DNA of 38,236 nt from Selenomonadaceae bacterium (GTDB taxonomy: Bacteria > Bacillota > Negativicutes > Selenomonadales > Selenomonadaceae): assembly GCA_017518105.1 (NCBI GenBank), contig JAFWWC010000035.1, positions 1 through 38,236 of the forward strand, given 5' to 3'. Shown here piece by piece: positions 29,112 to 37,801 of this stretch (the stretch's first letter is position 1; the number at the start of each line of letters is the position of its first letter). The position numbers and the translations under genes are program-made. The notes beneath the pieces are model-generated. The model did no database searches. It was not told where the DNA came from and saw nothing but the letters and a program-made list of their open reading frames with translations.

Positions 29112-29483
29112 ATGGGGGCAGGAAGACCACAAAAGGAAATCGATAAAAAAGACTTCGAGAGCTTATTACGGCTTCAATGTACACTCAGCGAAGTTGCGGC
29201 ATTTTTTGATATGAAATTGGACGGTTGCTCGGAGGATACAATTCAAAGATGGTGTAAGCGGACATATAACGAAAATTTTGCGGCAGTCGCCGCTAAAATG
29301 TATGAAGTAGGCAAAATTAGTTTACGACGAATCCAATTCCGTTTAGCTGAAAAATCTGCTGCAATGGCGATTTTTCTCGGCAAACAGTATTTGGGACAAT
29401 CTGATAAAGATGAATGGCAACGCCGGCAAGAAGAAAAGCTTTTGGGACTGAAAGAGAAAAAGTCGGAGCAAGAGGAATGGTAA
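29112..29483 (+). CDS. Terminase-associated HTH protein (packaging)
   Basis: 123 aa, ATG 29112 after AAGGGAGTGATAATT; the GTG at 29103 overlaps the ribosome site. The N-terminal half (LQCTLSEVAAFFDMKLDGC, SEDTIQRWCKRTYNENF) is a helix-turn-helix as in small terminase DNA-binding domains, then GKISLRRIQFRLAEKSAAM and AIFLGKQYLGQSDK. Proteins of this pattern are found before HNH and terminase genes in Firmicutes phages and are often annotated as DNA-packaging proteins. Because a P27-type small terminase follows at 30302, this one may be an auxiliary packaging protein. Confidence 0.7.
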   Translation: MGAGRPQKEIDKKDFESLLRLQCTLSEVAAFFDMKLDGCSEDTIQRWCKRTYNENFAAVAAKMYEVGKISLRRIQFRLAEKSAAMAIFLGKQYLGQSDKDEWQRRQEEKLLGLKEKKSEQEEW

Positions 29484-29484
29484 C

Positions 29485-30162
29485 ATGGCTCAACTGTGGG
29501 CGAAAAAATTTTATAACTCTAAAGAGTGGCGAGCATTGCGCGAACGGCTGATAGTCGAGGCGCATTTTTTGTGTGCGGAATGCGGAGAAAATTATCTTAA
29601 AGATTCCGCTCAACTTGTCGGACACCATATTAAAGAATTGACGCCTGCTAATATCCATGATCCAAATATTGCTCTTAACCCTGCGAATGTAAAGATTATA
29701 TGTCGCCGTTGTCATGACAAGGAACATAGACGCTTTGAATTCGGTAATGAGCATAACATTTTTATCGTTTACGGTTCTCCTTGCTCCGGCAAAAATTCCT
29801 ATGTAAACCAAGTTTCACAGCGCGGCGATTTGATTGTCGACCTTGACGCTATTTATCAAGCTATATCGGGCTGTCCTTATCATTGGCACCCGAATGGCTT
29901 CAAGAAAATTGCTTTTGCTGTTCGCGACACCTTAATCGACCAGATAAGAATGCGGGTCGGCTATTGGAACGACGCTTACATCATCGGCGGCTATCCTCGC
30001 AAATTACAGCGTGAACAGCTTGCCTTCAAACTCGGCGCGGAACTGATTTTTATTGAAACAACGCGCGAGCAAGCTAAATTGATTGCAATGGCTAGCCGAG
30101 GAACTCAGGGCAAGGAATGGTGTGAATACATTGACCGCTGGTTTGATTCTTTTGAACCTTAA
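29485..30162 (+). CDS. HNH endonuclease fused to a P-loop kinase-like domain
   Basis: 225 aa, ATG 29485 after CAAGAGGAATGGTAAC. Residues about 10-81 are a complete HNH domain: WRALRERLIVEAHFLCAECG (Cys30, Cys33), GHHIKEL (His47, His48), ALNPANVKIICRRCHDKEH (Cys73, Cys76, His77). Residues about 92-225 start with IVYGSPCSGKNSYV (Walker A 97-104) followed by DLIVDLDAIYQAI and IIGGYPRKLQREQL, as in small P-loop kinases. HNH proteins next to terminase are needed for cos cleavage and packaging in HK97-like phages. The kinase-like half is an addition whose substrate is unknown. Confidence 0.85.
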   Translation: MAQLWAKKFYNSKEWRALRERLIVEAHFLCAECGENYLKDSAQLVGHHIKELTPANIHDPNIALNPANVKIICRRCHDKEHRRFEFGNEHNIFIVYGSPCSGKNSYVNQVSQRGDLIVDLDAIYQAISGCPYHWHPNGFKKIAFAVRDTLIDQIRMRVGYWNDAYIIGGYPRKLQREQLAFKLGAELIFIETTREQAKLIAMASRGTQGKEWCEYIDRWFDSFEP

Positions 30163-30174
30163 CTGCGCGGCAGA

Positions 30175-30233
30175 CCCTCCCCCCCGCCTAAACGGCTTGC
30201 GCAGGGGGGCACCAGACCGGCTTTAGGGGGGGC
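30175..30233 (+). other. GC-rich inverted repeat, candidate cos site
   Basis: Between HNH and terS, a C-rich run (30175-30188) with CCTAAA (30187-30192) is matched by TTTAGG plus GGGGG (30222-30232). Another G-run, GCAGGGGGGC, lies in the loop. GC-rich islands beside terminase and HNH genes are where cos sites of Firmicutes phages are found. No cut site can be fixed from sequence alone. The rest of 30163-30301 holds no gene. Confidence 0.4.
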
Positions 30234-30301
30234 AGGAAAAACCGACAGAAAAAATTTGACTTTTTTGGAAAACGGGGGAAAACGGAGGAGGCGGCTCAAA
30301 C

Positions 30302-30619
30302 TTGACGGAGACAAGGCAAGAATATGAGAGAATTCGCGAGCTGTTCGCCGATGTGGATGAAAAACAGTTAATGCTCGTCGACGGTGCAATTATGGAGGCG
30401 GCAAGACTGCGCGTTGAACTTAATCGGCTTAATGAAATTGTCAGACAGTCGGGCTTAATTAAAGTTGACCCGAATAATCCTTCGCGACAAAAATCATTGC
30501 CCGTATCAAAAGAATTACCTAAAGTTCGCGCGGCTTATACCAATATCATTTTCAAGCTGGCGCGTGTTCTCGGCGCAAATGTCGGAGATGAAGATTTGGG
30601 GCTTGATGATTATGAATGA
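30302..30619 (+). CDS. terS: Small terminase subunit, P27 family
   Basis: 105 aa from TTG 30302, GGAGGAGGCGG upstream. Helical protein with the pattern of P27-type small terminases: ELFADVDEKQLMLVDGAI, EAARLRVELNRLNEIVRQSG, then KVDPNNPSRQKSLP and AAYTNIIFKLARVLG near the end. It binds the packaging start site and recruits the large subunit. The acidic C-terminus (EDLGLDDYE) overlaps the start of the DprA-like gene. Normally terL follows directly; here one gene is inserted. Confidence 0.85.
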   Translation: MTETRQEYERIRELFADVDEKQLMLVDGAIMEAARLRVELNRLNEIVRQSGLIKVDPNNPSRQKSLPVSKELPKVRAAYTNIIFKLARVLGANVGDEDLGLDDYE

Positions 30620-31481
30620 AACTGTTGCGGAAAAATATTATATGGCTGCTTTAGGCAGTGTCAGTGGAATTGGTAACAAGAGTCTCGAAAAACTTTTAAA
30701 TTTTCTTGGAAGTGCCAAGGCTTTGTGGACGACCGCCGCTGATGAATTGATTCAGGCGGGCATCATACGACCGAAATCGCTTGAAGGGTTCGTTGCCTTC
30801 CGCGAAAAACATTCCGACGCGCCCGACAAGATTTTCAAATACTGCGAACGGCACGGCTTTAATCTTTGCTCTATATTCGACGAGGATTATCCGCCGTTGC
30901 TCAAGGAAATTGATTCGCCGCCTATGTTTTTCTATTACAAGGGAAAACTTCAACCTGCCGCGCAGAGGATTGGGATTGTCGGCTCGCGCGATAACTCCAC
31001 TTACGGGAAAAAGACTGCGCTTGAATTGGGCGAACAAATTGCGGCGGCGGGTTTTACAGTCGTAAGCGGAGCGGCGCGCGGAATTGATACATTTGCTCAT
31101 ATCGGTGCTTTGAGGACGGGGCGGACGGTCGCTGTTTTGGGTTGCGGGATTGGAGTTGCCTTTAACGGAGAGAATAAAGAAATCTTCGAGAAAATTTCCG
31201 AAAGTGGAATTGTCATCAGTGAGTTTAATCCGAAACTTTTGCCGCAGAAATGGTCGCTGGTTAGACGCAACAGAATTATCGCAGGGCTTTGTCGCGGTGT
31301 TGTCGTCGTGGAAGCAGAATTGAACAGCGGGACGTTGATAACCAGTGATTACGCCTCTTACTATGGGCGCGATATTTTCGCCGTGACCGGCTTAAGCGAA
31401 GGTTGCGATAAACTCATTCGCAACGGAGCTGTTCCGATTGAGAGTGCCGGCGACGTGCTCAGTAAATATCGCGTGGGATGA
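30612..31481 (+). CDS. dprA: DprA/Smf homologue without winged helix
   Basis: 289 aa from ATG 30612, overlapping terS by 8 bases. Residues about 1-65 are a helical SAM/HhH-like region (SGIGNKSLEKLLNFLGSAK). Residues about 95-285 are the DprA Rossmann fold with all hallmarks: GIVGSRDNSTYG (about 121-132), VVSGAARGIDTFAH, VLGCGI, NGENKEIFEKI, SEFNP, RRNRIIAGL, VVEAELNSGTLIT and DIFAVTG. The C-terminal winged helix of cellular DprA (usual length about 360 aa) is missing. DprA loads RecA on single-stranded DNA and protects incoming DNA. Its place inside the terminase operon is unusual; perhaps it protects or recombines injected phage DNA. Confidence 0.9.
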   Translation: MNETVAEKYYMAALGSVSGIGNKSLEKLLNFLGSAKALWTTAADELIQAGIIRPKSLEGFVAFREKHSDAPDKIFKYCERHGFNLCSIFDEDYPPLLKEIDSPPMFFYYKGKLQPAAQRIGIVGSRDNSTYGKKTALELGEQIAAAGFTVVSGAARGIDTFAHIGALRTGRTVAVLGCGIGVAFNGENKEIFEKISESGIVISEFNPKLLPQKWSLVRRNRIIAGLCRGVVVVEAELNSGTLITSDYASYYGRDIFAVTGLSEGCDKLIRNGAVPIESAGDVLSKYRVG

Positions 31482-31483
31482 TT

Positions 31484-33226
31484 ATGAGTGATTCTTATAT
31501 TCGGGCTTATTGGCAGGATATTTGCGAGGGACGGGCGACGGTCGGTTATTACATTCGGCGACAGATGGAGTTGCTTATTGCTGACCTAGATAATCCGAAT
31601 TTGAAGATTGACTTCGCCGATTCGGAAAAACGAATTCGGTTTATCGAGCGTGAATGCCGACACTCCGAGGCTCCTTTTGCCGGTAAGCCGTTCTTGCTTT
31701 TGCCGTGGCAGAAAGCCGTTGTGGAGGCTATCTTTGCGATAAAAGTTTACAATGATGAGGTCGGGCGTTATGTTCGCAAATATCAGGAAGTCTTGCTGGT
31801 TGTCGGGCGCAAAAATGGAAAGACCCCTTTTGCAAGCGCGATATCGTTGTCGGAATGGTGTTGCGGAGAGATGGGGACGAAAATTCTTTTCGGCTCCAAT
31901 GACTATGACCAAGCAGATTTGCTGTTCATGGCGGCGGACGCAATGCGCGAGGCGTCGCCGAAATTGGCGCGGTGTACACGCCGTAACCAGAAGGGACTTT
32001 TTTTTGGCAACATTCGGCAGAAAAGCCGTGTCGGGAAATTTACAAGCCAAAACAAGGGCTCAATCCGAAAAATATCTGCGCGGACAAGCGCGAAGGAAGG
32101 GCGCAACATTAAAATCGGCGTGGTTGATGAAGTTCATGAATTGAAAGATGACGCCATGGTTATGCCGATTAAGCAGGCATTGTCGACGCAAGAGGAAAGT
32201 CTGTACATTGAGCTGACGACGGAAGGTTTTACTGACGACGGCTATTTGGATGAGCGGTTGAAACTCGCGGCGGCTGTTTTGGACGGCGAGATTGACAAGC
32301 CGAATTTTTTAATTTTCTGGTACGCGCAGGACAGCGAACAAGAGGTATGGCGCGATGAAAAGAGTTGGCTCAAAAGTAACCCTTCATTGGGTGCCGTTAA
32401 GAAATGGTCTTTCCTGCGCGGCATGATTGAAGACGCAAAAATATCGGCGGCTACTCGCGCCTTTGTTTTGGCGAAGGACTTCAATATCAAACAAAACTCG
32501 GCGGCGGCTTGGCTGACCGAGGATGTGATTGTTAATAAGGCGACATTCGTCGCGGAAGAATTTCGCGGGCAGTTCTATATCGGCGGCTTTGACTTTTCTG
32601 AAACGACCGATTTGACGGCGGCGGTTGCGCTGTTCGTTAATCCATACACTCACGATAAGCACGCGATGAGCATGTACTTTGTGCCGGAAACGAAGGCGGA
32701 GGCTCTGCTTGAAGATAATCCGCTCAATCCCGAAAGGAAAAATTACGTTGAATGGGCAAAGCGCGGGCTCGTAACAATTTGCCCCGGCACTGAAGTCGAC
32801 CCCGACGCCGTAATTGCGTGGTTTGTAGGTTTGCTGAAAAATTACTCTGTGCGACCGCTGAAAATTGGATTTGACAATTGGCACGCGAAGGGAATTAAAG
32901 ACGGGCTGTCCGCCGCTTTTGGTGCGGAGGTGCTGGAAAGAATCGGAATGGATTTCATGTCGCTCAACGGTGCAATGTCTTCGCTGGAAAGTGACTTGAC
33001 GCTTAAGAAATTAAACTACGGAGACAACGAGATAACGCGCTGGACTTTGCGGAATGTCGCTTTGAAGCTGAATAATATCGGATTGAAAATGCCTGTGAAA
33101 AAATACGGCTCTCCGAAAAATCGCATTGACGGCGCAGTTGCATTGATGATTGCTTACGCGACGCTGAGCCGCTTTAGGAGTGATTACGTTTACTTGCAGA
33201 AAAGCCTTGTGCGGGAAGGAGGATAA
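31484..33226 (+). CDS. terL: Large terminase subunit
   Basis: 580 aa, ATG 31484 (an ATG at 31478 is equally in frame). ATPase motifs: PFLLLPWQKAVVEAIFAI, Walker A-like VVGRKNGKT (about 106-114) and Walker B IGVVDEVHEL (about 211-220). The nuclease part begins with GGFDFSETTDLTA (Asp about 369) and ends with KNRIDGAVALMIAY. This is a Terminase_1 type enzyme that pumps DNA into the prohead and cuts the concatemer. It is followed by portal, protease and capsid, and preceded by the HNH protein, so cos-type packaging is likely. Confidence 0.95.
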   Translation: MSDSYIRAYWQDICEGRATVGYYIRRQMELLIADLDNPNLKIDFADSEKRIRFIERECRHSEAPFAGKPFLLLPWQKAVVEAIFAIKVYNDEVGRYVRKYQEVLLVVGRKNGKTPFASAISLSEWCCGEMGTKILFGSNDYDQADLLFMAADAMREASPKLARCTRRNQKGLFFGNIRQKSRVGKFTSQNKGSIRKISARTSAKEGRNIKIGVVDEVHELKDDAMVMPIKQALSTQEESLYIELTTEGFTDDGYLDERLKLAAAVLDGEIDKPNFLIFWYAQDSEQEVWRDEKSWLKSNPSLGAVKKWSFLRGMIEDAKISAATRAFVLAKDFNIKQNSAAAWLTEDVIVNKATFVAEEFRGQFYIGGFDFSETTDLTAAVALFVNPYTHDKHAMSMYFVPETKAEALLEDNPLNPERKNYVEWAKRGLVTICPGTEVDPDAVIAWFVGLLKNYSVRPLKIGFDNWHAKGIKDGLSAAFGAEVLERIGMDFMSLNGAMSSLESDLTLKKLNYGDNEITRWTLRNVALKLNNIGLKMPVKKYGSPKNRIDGAVALMIAYATLSRFRSDYVYLQKSLVREGG

Positions 33227-33229
33227 CGG

Positions 33230-34477
33230 TTGCAATTCAATTTTTTGAAAAAGTTGCTGGCTAAGTTTCGAGGCAACGACGAGAGAAAAATTTTGACCGA
33301 GGTTTTGAGTGATTCGCGGGCGGTTTTCTCTTCGTTCGGCAATGATATTTATTTCAGCGATTTGGTTGCGAATTGCCTTGACCGTATAGCCTCCGAGATA
33401 AGCAAGATTGATGTCGTGTCCGTGGTTGAGGAAAAGGACAATGTACGACGCTGTAAGGACGATATTTCGCGGCTTTTCAAGTATCAGCCGAATCCGCTGC
33501 AGACGACGAAAGATTTTTTGGCATCTTGCGAGTGGCTCCGGCGCAAATATATGAATGCATTTATTTATCCTCAACGTGAGGTCGGCGACGAAAATATTGT
33601 GCGTTATAAAGCGTTTTATCCGCTGAATCCCGTGACAGCCGAATTGGGGCATTTCGAGGACGGACGCTGGGCGATAAAATTTTTTTGGCGCGACGGCTCG
33701 TCGGATACATTGCCTTATGATTCGGTAATTCATATGAAGTGGCGGCGCGGGACTTCGCTTTTGATGGGCGGCGGCAATGATTCGGGCGTGGCGGATGATT
33801 CCAATACAATGCGCTCTCTTAAGACGCTGGACGAGATTTTACAGGGCTTGCCGAAGATGATTTCTTCGAGCTTGAATCTTAACGGTGTCTTGACCGTGAA
33901 AACAATCGTCGAGAAAGCCGCTCTGGAACAAGCCGCGAAAGATTTTGAAAGCCGAATTTATAAATCGGATACCGGTATAGTTGCGGTCGGGCTGGAAGGG
34001 GACTACAGACCCATTAACAAAGCTTTTCCGACGGTATCAGAATCCGTGCTGAAATTTTTGAAAGATATAGTTCGGGAACGCTACGGAGTGTCGGAGGCGA
34101 TTTTGAGCGGCGATTTCGACGGTAAGGCTCACGCGGCTTTTTATCAGACGTGCCTTGAGGATTTCATTATCGAGTTTGAACAAGCTTTTTCCGAAAGACT
34201 TTTTACGCAACGGGAAAAGGACGTAGGACACAGGATTAAATGTTATTACGCGCGAGTTTCTTATATGGACGCCGCCGAGAAAAGGGAACTGGCGCAGTTG
34301 GCGCGCGATACCGGCTTGATGACGCTGAATGAAATTCGGGAACTCTACGGAATGTCTCCGATTGAAGGCGGCGACAGGCGATTGCAGTCGTTGAATTATA
34401 TCAACGCCTTGGACGCTGACCGGTATCAGTCTAATATGAGCAGGCAGGGCGCAGGAGGTGAGGACAATGCAAACTGA
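33230..34477 (+). CDS. Portal protein (HK97 family)
   Basis: 415 aa from TTG 33230, GGAAGGAGGATAACGG upstream. HK97-type portal pattern: VANCLDRIASEISKIDVVSV, LLYKQPN-like FKYQPNPLQTTKDFLASCEW, YPLNPVTAELGH, then DSVIHMKWRRG and KTLDEILQGLPKMI. The C-terminus includes GLMTLNEIRELYGMSPIEGG, a common portal signature. Twelve copies form the vertex through which DNA enters and to which the tail attaches. Start of the head gene group. Confidence 0.93.
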   Translation: MQFNFLKKLLAKFRGNDERKILTEVLSDSRAVFSSFGNDIYFSDLVANCLDRIASEISKIDVVSVVEEKDNVRRCKDDISRLFKYQPNPLQTTKDFLASCEWLRRKYMNAFIYPQREVGDENIVRYKAFYPLNPVTAELGHFEDGRWAIKFFWRDGSSDTLPYDSVIHMKWRRGTSLLMGGGNDSGVADDSNTMRSLKTLDEILQGLPKMISSSLNLNGVLTVKTIVEKAALEQAAKDFESRIYKSDTGIVAVGLEGDYRPINKAFPTVSESVLKFLKDIVRERYGVSEAILSGDFDGKAHAAFYQTCLEDFIIEFEQAFSERLFTQREKDVGHRIKCYYARVSYMDAAEKRELAQLARDTGLMTLNEIRELYGMSPIEGGDRRLQSLNYINALDADRYQSNMSRQGAGGEDNAN

Positions 34478-35111
34478 AAAGCGAAGTTACGGTTTGAAAG
34501 AATTTCGCGCTGTCGACAGCGACGGCGAAAAAATAATTGAAGGACATGCCGCCGTGTTTGAGCAAAGAACTGACATAGGCGGCTGTTTTTTTGAAGTGAT
34601 AGACCGCGGCGCATTTGAGGATGAAAATTCTCTCCGAGATGTTGCCTTATTTGTGAATCATAATTCTGAACAGATACCGCTTGCCCGCTCGCGCAGGAAC
34701 AACGGCAACAGCACGATGACGCTAAAGGTTGATGATGTCGGGCTTGCGATACGGGCGAAACTTGATGTGGAAAATAATCTTGACGCGAAGGCATTGTGGT
34801 CGGCGGTTAAGCGCGGCGATATTCAAGGCATGAGTTTTGCCTTTCGGGTCGGCGACGAGGAATGGCAAAACATTGATTCGGAAATGCCGACGCGCCGTAT
34901 AAAAAAAATCAGCCGCGTTTTTGAAGTTAGCGCGGTTGCTTTTCCGGCATATGAACAGACTGACATTTCGGCACGCGCCGCCGCTGATACGCTGGAAAGC
35001 GCGAAAAGGGCATTGGAAAATGCTCGCGGCAAATCGTCGGAGGACGACAAGGCGCAGATTGAAATATTCCGCTTGAAAAATTTAATTCTCGGAGGAATGC
35101 ATAATGAATGA
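34467..35111 (+). CDS. Prohead protease (HK97 family)
   Basis: 214 aa, ATG 34467 after GCAGGAGGTGAGGACA, overlapping the portal end by 11 bases; a GTG at 34458 is inside the ribosome site. Key segments: GHAAVFEQRTDIGGCFFEVI, VALFVNHN with the catalytic His, and GDIQGMSFAFRV with the catalytic Ser. The family (herpesvirus-protease fold) removes the N-terminal scaffold domain of the capsid protein. It ends 8 bases inside the capsid gene. Confidence 0.92.
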   Translation: MQTEKRSYGLKEFRAVDSDGEKIIEGHAAVFEQRTDIGGCFFEVIDRGAFEDENSLRDVALFVNHNSEQIPLARSRRNNGNSTMTLKVDDVGLAIRAKLDVENNLDAKALWSAVKRGDIQGMSFAFRVGDEEWQNIDSEMPTRRIKKISRVFEVSAVAFPAYEQTDISARAAADTLESAKRALENARGKSSEDDKAQIEIFRLKNLILGGMHNE

Positions 35112-36411
35112 CTTGATTAAAAGACTTGAGGCGCGAAAGGCAGAATTGGTTGCGCAGTCTCAGAAAAGCGAAGATATTGCGGAGCTAAGGGCGATTAATA
35201 AGCAACTGGCGACGCTCGACGACGATATAAAAGCCGCCAAAGCCGCGCAGGAAAAATTCGACGCCGGCAAGGATGAAGAGGACGAAGACGAGCGCACAAA
35301 AGCATTTCGCGAATATGAGGCTAGGAAAGCGAAGGAAGCCGCAGAAAAGCGGGCAGAACAGCCGCCGCAGTATGTGCCGGGTAAGGGCTTTATTCCTGCG
35401 GAGGAACGCGGCGTTGATAAAAGTCTTAACTTGGCTCTGGAATTGCGCGAAAAGGCGGGCGAATCTCTTAAGAGTAAGAAGGAAGTAAAATCGCCGCTCA
35501 GCACTTTTGGCGAACTTCGCACAGTGACAGTTACTCCTGCAACGGGGGCAACGGCAACAATCGTCGTGCCTTCTGCTTTCAGCCCGACAATCAATCCCGA
35601 TTTCCCTGTGGTGTCCGCTCTCGTTGACGCCGTGTCGCATTTGAGCATGAACGGCGGAGAATCTTACAGGCAGGCTTACATTACCGGCATTGATACAGGC
35701 GACTACACCGCAGAGGGCGCGGACGCTGCCGAGGCTGAAACTCACTTTGATTACGTGGATATTAACCGCACAAAAATTACTGCTTATGCCGAGCTGACCG
35801 AAGAATTACAGAAATTGCCTGCCGCGCCTTATGCCGACGTGGTATTCCAAAATATCCGCACTTCCATGCGCAAGCTTTTGACGAGAGAAATTTTGGTCGG
35901 AGCGGGCGGAAATAATCAGATTGTGGGGATTTTCTCCGATAAGGCGAAGGCAATAGACGCCGCGACAGATTACGGCATTTCGCAGATAACTGATACGACG
36001 CTTGATGAAATTCTTTTCAATTACGGCGGGGATGAAGAAGTTGAAGACCCCGCTGTTTTGATTTTGAGCAAGCTTGATTTGCTCGCCTTTACGAAAGTCC
36101 GAACGGCTACGAAACAAAAATTCTATGACATTCAACTGCGCGGCAATGGCGGCTATATTAACGGAATTCCTTTCATTATTAACAGCGCGTGTAAGACGCT
36201 CTCGACGGCGGACGGCGCGGCGGAAGGTGATTACTGTATGGCTTACGGAAGCTTGAGTAATTATCAGCTTACGGAGTTCAGCCCCATGGAGGTAAAACAA
36301 TCCGATGACTACAGGTTCCGCAAAGGTATGACGGCATTTCGCGGCGATTGCTTTTTCGGAGGCAATGTAATTCGGAAAAACGGGTTCCTCCGAATCGTGA
36401 AAAAATCCTAA
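35104..36411 (+). CDS. Major capsid protein (HK97 fold)
   Basis: 435 aa, ATG 35104 after CGGAGGAATGCATA. The first about 110 residues are charged coiled-coil (LIKRLEARKAELVAQSQKS, KAFREYEARKAKEAAEKR), the delta domain that acts as scaffold and is removed by the protease encoded just upstream. The shell part begins around VTPATGATATIVVPS and includes YAELTEELQKLPAAPYADVV, AGGNNQIVGIFSDKA, ILSKLDLLAFTKVR and DYRFRKGMTAFRGDCF, typical HK97-type positions. Ends with VKKS. Confidence 0.94.
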   Translation: MNDLIKRLEARKAELVAQSQKSEDIAELRAINKQLATLDDDIKAAKAAQEKFDAGKDEEDEDERTKAFREYEARKAKEAAEKRAEQPPQYVPGKGFIPAEERGVDKSLNLALELREKAGESLKSKKEVKSPLSTFGELRTVTVTPATGATATIVVPSAFSPTINPDFPVVSALVDAVSHLSMNGGESYRQAYITGIDTGDYTAEGADAAEAETHFDYVDINRTKITAYAELTEELQKLPAAPYADVVFQNIRTSMRKLLTREILVGAGGNNQIVGIFSDKAKAIDAATDYGISQITDTTLDEILFNYGGDEEVEDPAVLILSKLDLLAFTKVRTATKQKFYDIQLRGNGGYINGIPFIINSACKTLSTADGAAEGDYCMAYGSLSNYQLTEFSPMEVKQSDDYRFRKGMTAFRGDCFFGGNVIRKNGFLRIVKKS

Positions 36412-36429
36412 ATTTAGGAGTGATTTTTT

Positions 36430-36705
36430 ATGACTGTCGACGAGATGAAAGAATTTTTGAACGTTGACGCGGACAGCACGGCTCATGACAGCACGATAGC
36501 AGACCTAATCGCGGCGGCGAAGGCGGATTTGTTTCTTGCAACGGGGAAAAATCTTGATGAGGATAGCCCGCTCGTTCGGCAGTACATAAAGCTTTATTCG
36601 CGGCGGGAATTCGATAATCTCTCCGACAGCGGCGTTGATGCCAGACTAAGCGACATTCAGCGGAAAATTCTTTTGAGCACAAGATTTGAGGAGGAGGCGG
36701 GGTGA
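36430..36705 (+). CDS. Head-tail connector (gp6-like)
   Basis: 91 aa, ATG 36430 after TTTAGGAGTGATTTTTT. VDEMKEFLNVDADSTAHDST, IADLIAAAKADLFLATG and QYIKLYSRREFDNLSD match the short helical head-tail adaptor of the HK97 gp6 type, which forms a ring below the portal. Its position directly after the capsid gene fits. Stop and next ATG are adjacent. Confidence 0.85.
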   Translation: MTVDEMKEFLNVDADSTAHDSTIADLIAAAKADLFLATGKNLDEDSPLVRQYIKLYSRREFDNLSDSGVDARLSDIQRKILLSTRFEEEAG

Positions 36706-37068
36706 ATGCTTAATCCGATGAAAATCCGCTCGGAGGAATTGAACAAGCGCGTAACGATTCAGCAATATGTGAAGGTCGAAAACGACAGGGGCGTAAATCG
36801 GCACGCTTACCCCGAATACAGGGAAATAAAAAATGTTTGCGCCTCTATAGAGAGCTACGGCGCGTACATTCGGGACGGCTCCGCCGAAAAAGTTGCCGAA
36901 CTGGAATTCAGAATCACGATTCGATACCGCGCAGGGCTGACCTTGCACGACAGGATTATTTATCAGAGACGAATTTTTGAACAAATCTTGCCCGCAAAGG
37001 ATATTAACGAACAGCACCAATTTTTACAGCTGACTTGTCGGGAGAAGGTGAAAGCGCATGGCTCATAG
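36706..37068 (+). CDS. Head closure protein (SPP1 gp16/HK97 gp7-like head-tail adaptor)
   Basis: 120 aa, ATG 36706 after GAGGAGGCGGGGTGA. The pattern MKIRSEELNKRVTIQQYVKV, RHAYPEYREIKNVCASIE and KVAELEFRITIRYRAGLT, with DRIIYQRRIFEQIL near the end, is that of the head-tail adaptor/stopper family (beta barrel that closes the head). Overlaps the next gene by 11 bases. Confidence 0.85.
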   Translation: MLNPMKIRSEELNKRVTIQQYVKVENDRGVNRHAYPEYREIKNVCASIESYGAYIRDGSAEKVAELEFRITIRYRAGLTLHDRIIYQRRIFEQILPAKDINEQHQFLQLTCREKVKAHGS

Positions 37069-37450
37069 GAAAGTGAACTTGAAGAAAATTCTTCAACTCT
37101 ACGGCGAAAAAGCGGCGACGGCGGCGCGACAAGCGTTGAAAGAAAATGCAGAGGCTTTGGCGCAAGCGGCGCGCGAAATTGCGCCGGTAGAGACGGGCTT
37201 TTATCGCGGTCGGCAGTATAAGCTGAAACACCCCGGCAGACTTCGCGACAGCATTCATGTGGAAGAGAGCGGCAAGAAAGATACCTTGCTTGTTGTTGCC
37301 GACGCTAAGGACGACAAGGGTTTTTGTTACGCTCCGATTATTGAATACTCGCCGCGCGGACAACCTTTCATGAAGCCCGCTTATGAGGCGAAAAAAATTT
37401 CGATGATTAATCACTCTATGGACTTGATAAGGGCGGCGATTCGGAAATGA
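37058..37450 (+). CDS. HK97 gp10-like neck/tail completion protein
   Basis: 130 aa, ATG 37058 with GGGAGAAGGTGAAAGCGC upstream. A basic helical N-terminus (KILQLYGEKAATAARQALK) is followed by APVETGFYRGRQYKLKHPG-type residues (here EIAPVETGFYRG), RLRDSIHVEE, then APIIEYSPRGQPFMKPAYEA, all typical of the HK97 gp10 family found between head-closure and tail-terminator genes. Overlaps the next ATG by 4 bases. Confidence 0.85.
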   Translation: MAHRKVNLKKILQLYGEKAATAARQALKENAEALAQAAREIAPVETGFYRGRQYKLKHPGRLRDSIHVEESGKKDTLLVVADAKDDKGFCYAPIIEYSPRGQPFMKPAYEAKKISMINHSMDLIRAAIRK

Positions 37451-37785
37451 CACCGTCTGAACTTCAAAGGCAAGTAAAAGCCGAGCTTGAAAAATTATCT
37501 GTGCCCGTGACAAAGGATTACAGCGAATTCGAGGATATTTATCCTCACGTTGTCTATCGAGAAATATCAAATGTTCCTGCGCTGCGCGGCGACAATCGGG
37601 AAATTTTTTTTCGCTCCGTGTATCAAGTTACAATCGTTACCGACGACGACGAATATGAATCACTTGAATCAGCGGTCGAAGAATCAATGCTCGGATTAGG
37701 TTTTTTGCGTACTGACGCGCAAGATATTCTTGACGGCAACTTTAATCGAGTGCTCAGGTTTACTATCACTGCGCGGAAATATTGA
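37447..37785 (+). CDS. Tail terminator/minor tail protein
   Basis: 112 aa, ATG 37447 overlapping the previous stop (ATGA). The fold pattern is alpha then beta: ELQRQVKAELEKLSVPVTKD, YPHVVYREISNVPALRG, FRSVYQVTIVTDDDEYES, VEESMLGLGFLRTDAQDIL. This matches small tail-terminator proteins (gpU-like, SPP1 gp17-like) that cap the tube and join it to the head. It lies directly before the tube gene. Confidence 0.75.
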   Translation: MTPSELQRQVKAELEKLSVPVTKDYSEFEDIYPHVVYREISNVPALRGDNREIFFRSVYQVTIVTDDDEYESLESAVEESMLGLGFLRTDAQDILDGNFNRVLRFTITARKY

Positions 37786-37801
37786 AGGGAGTTGAAAACT
37801 A

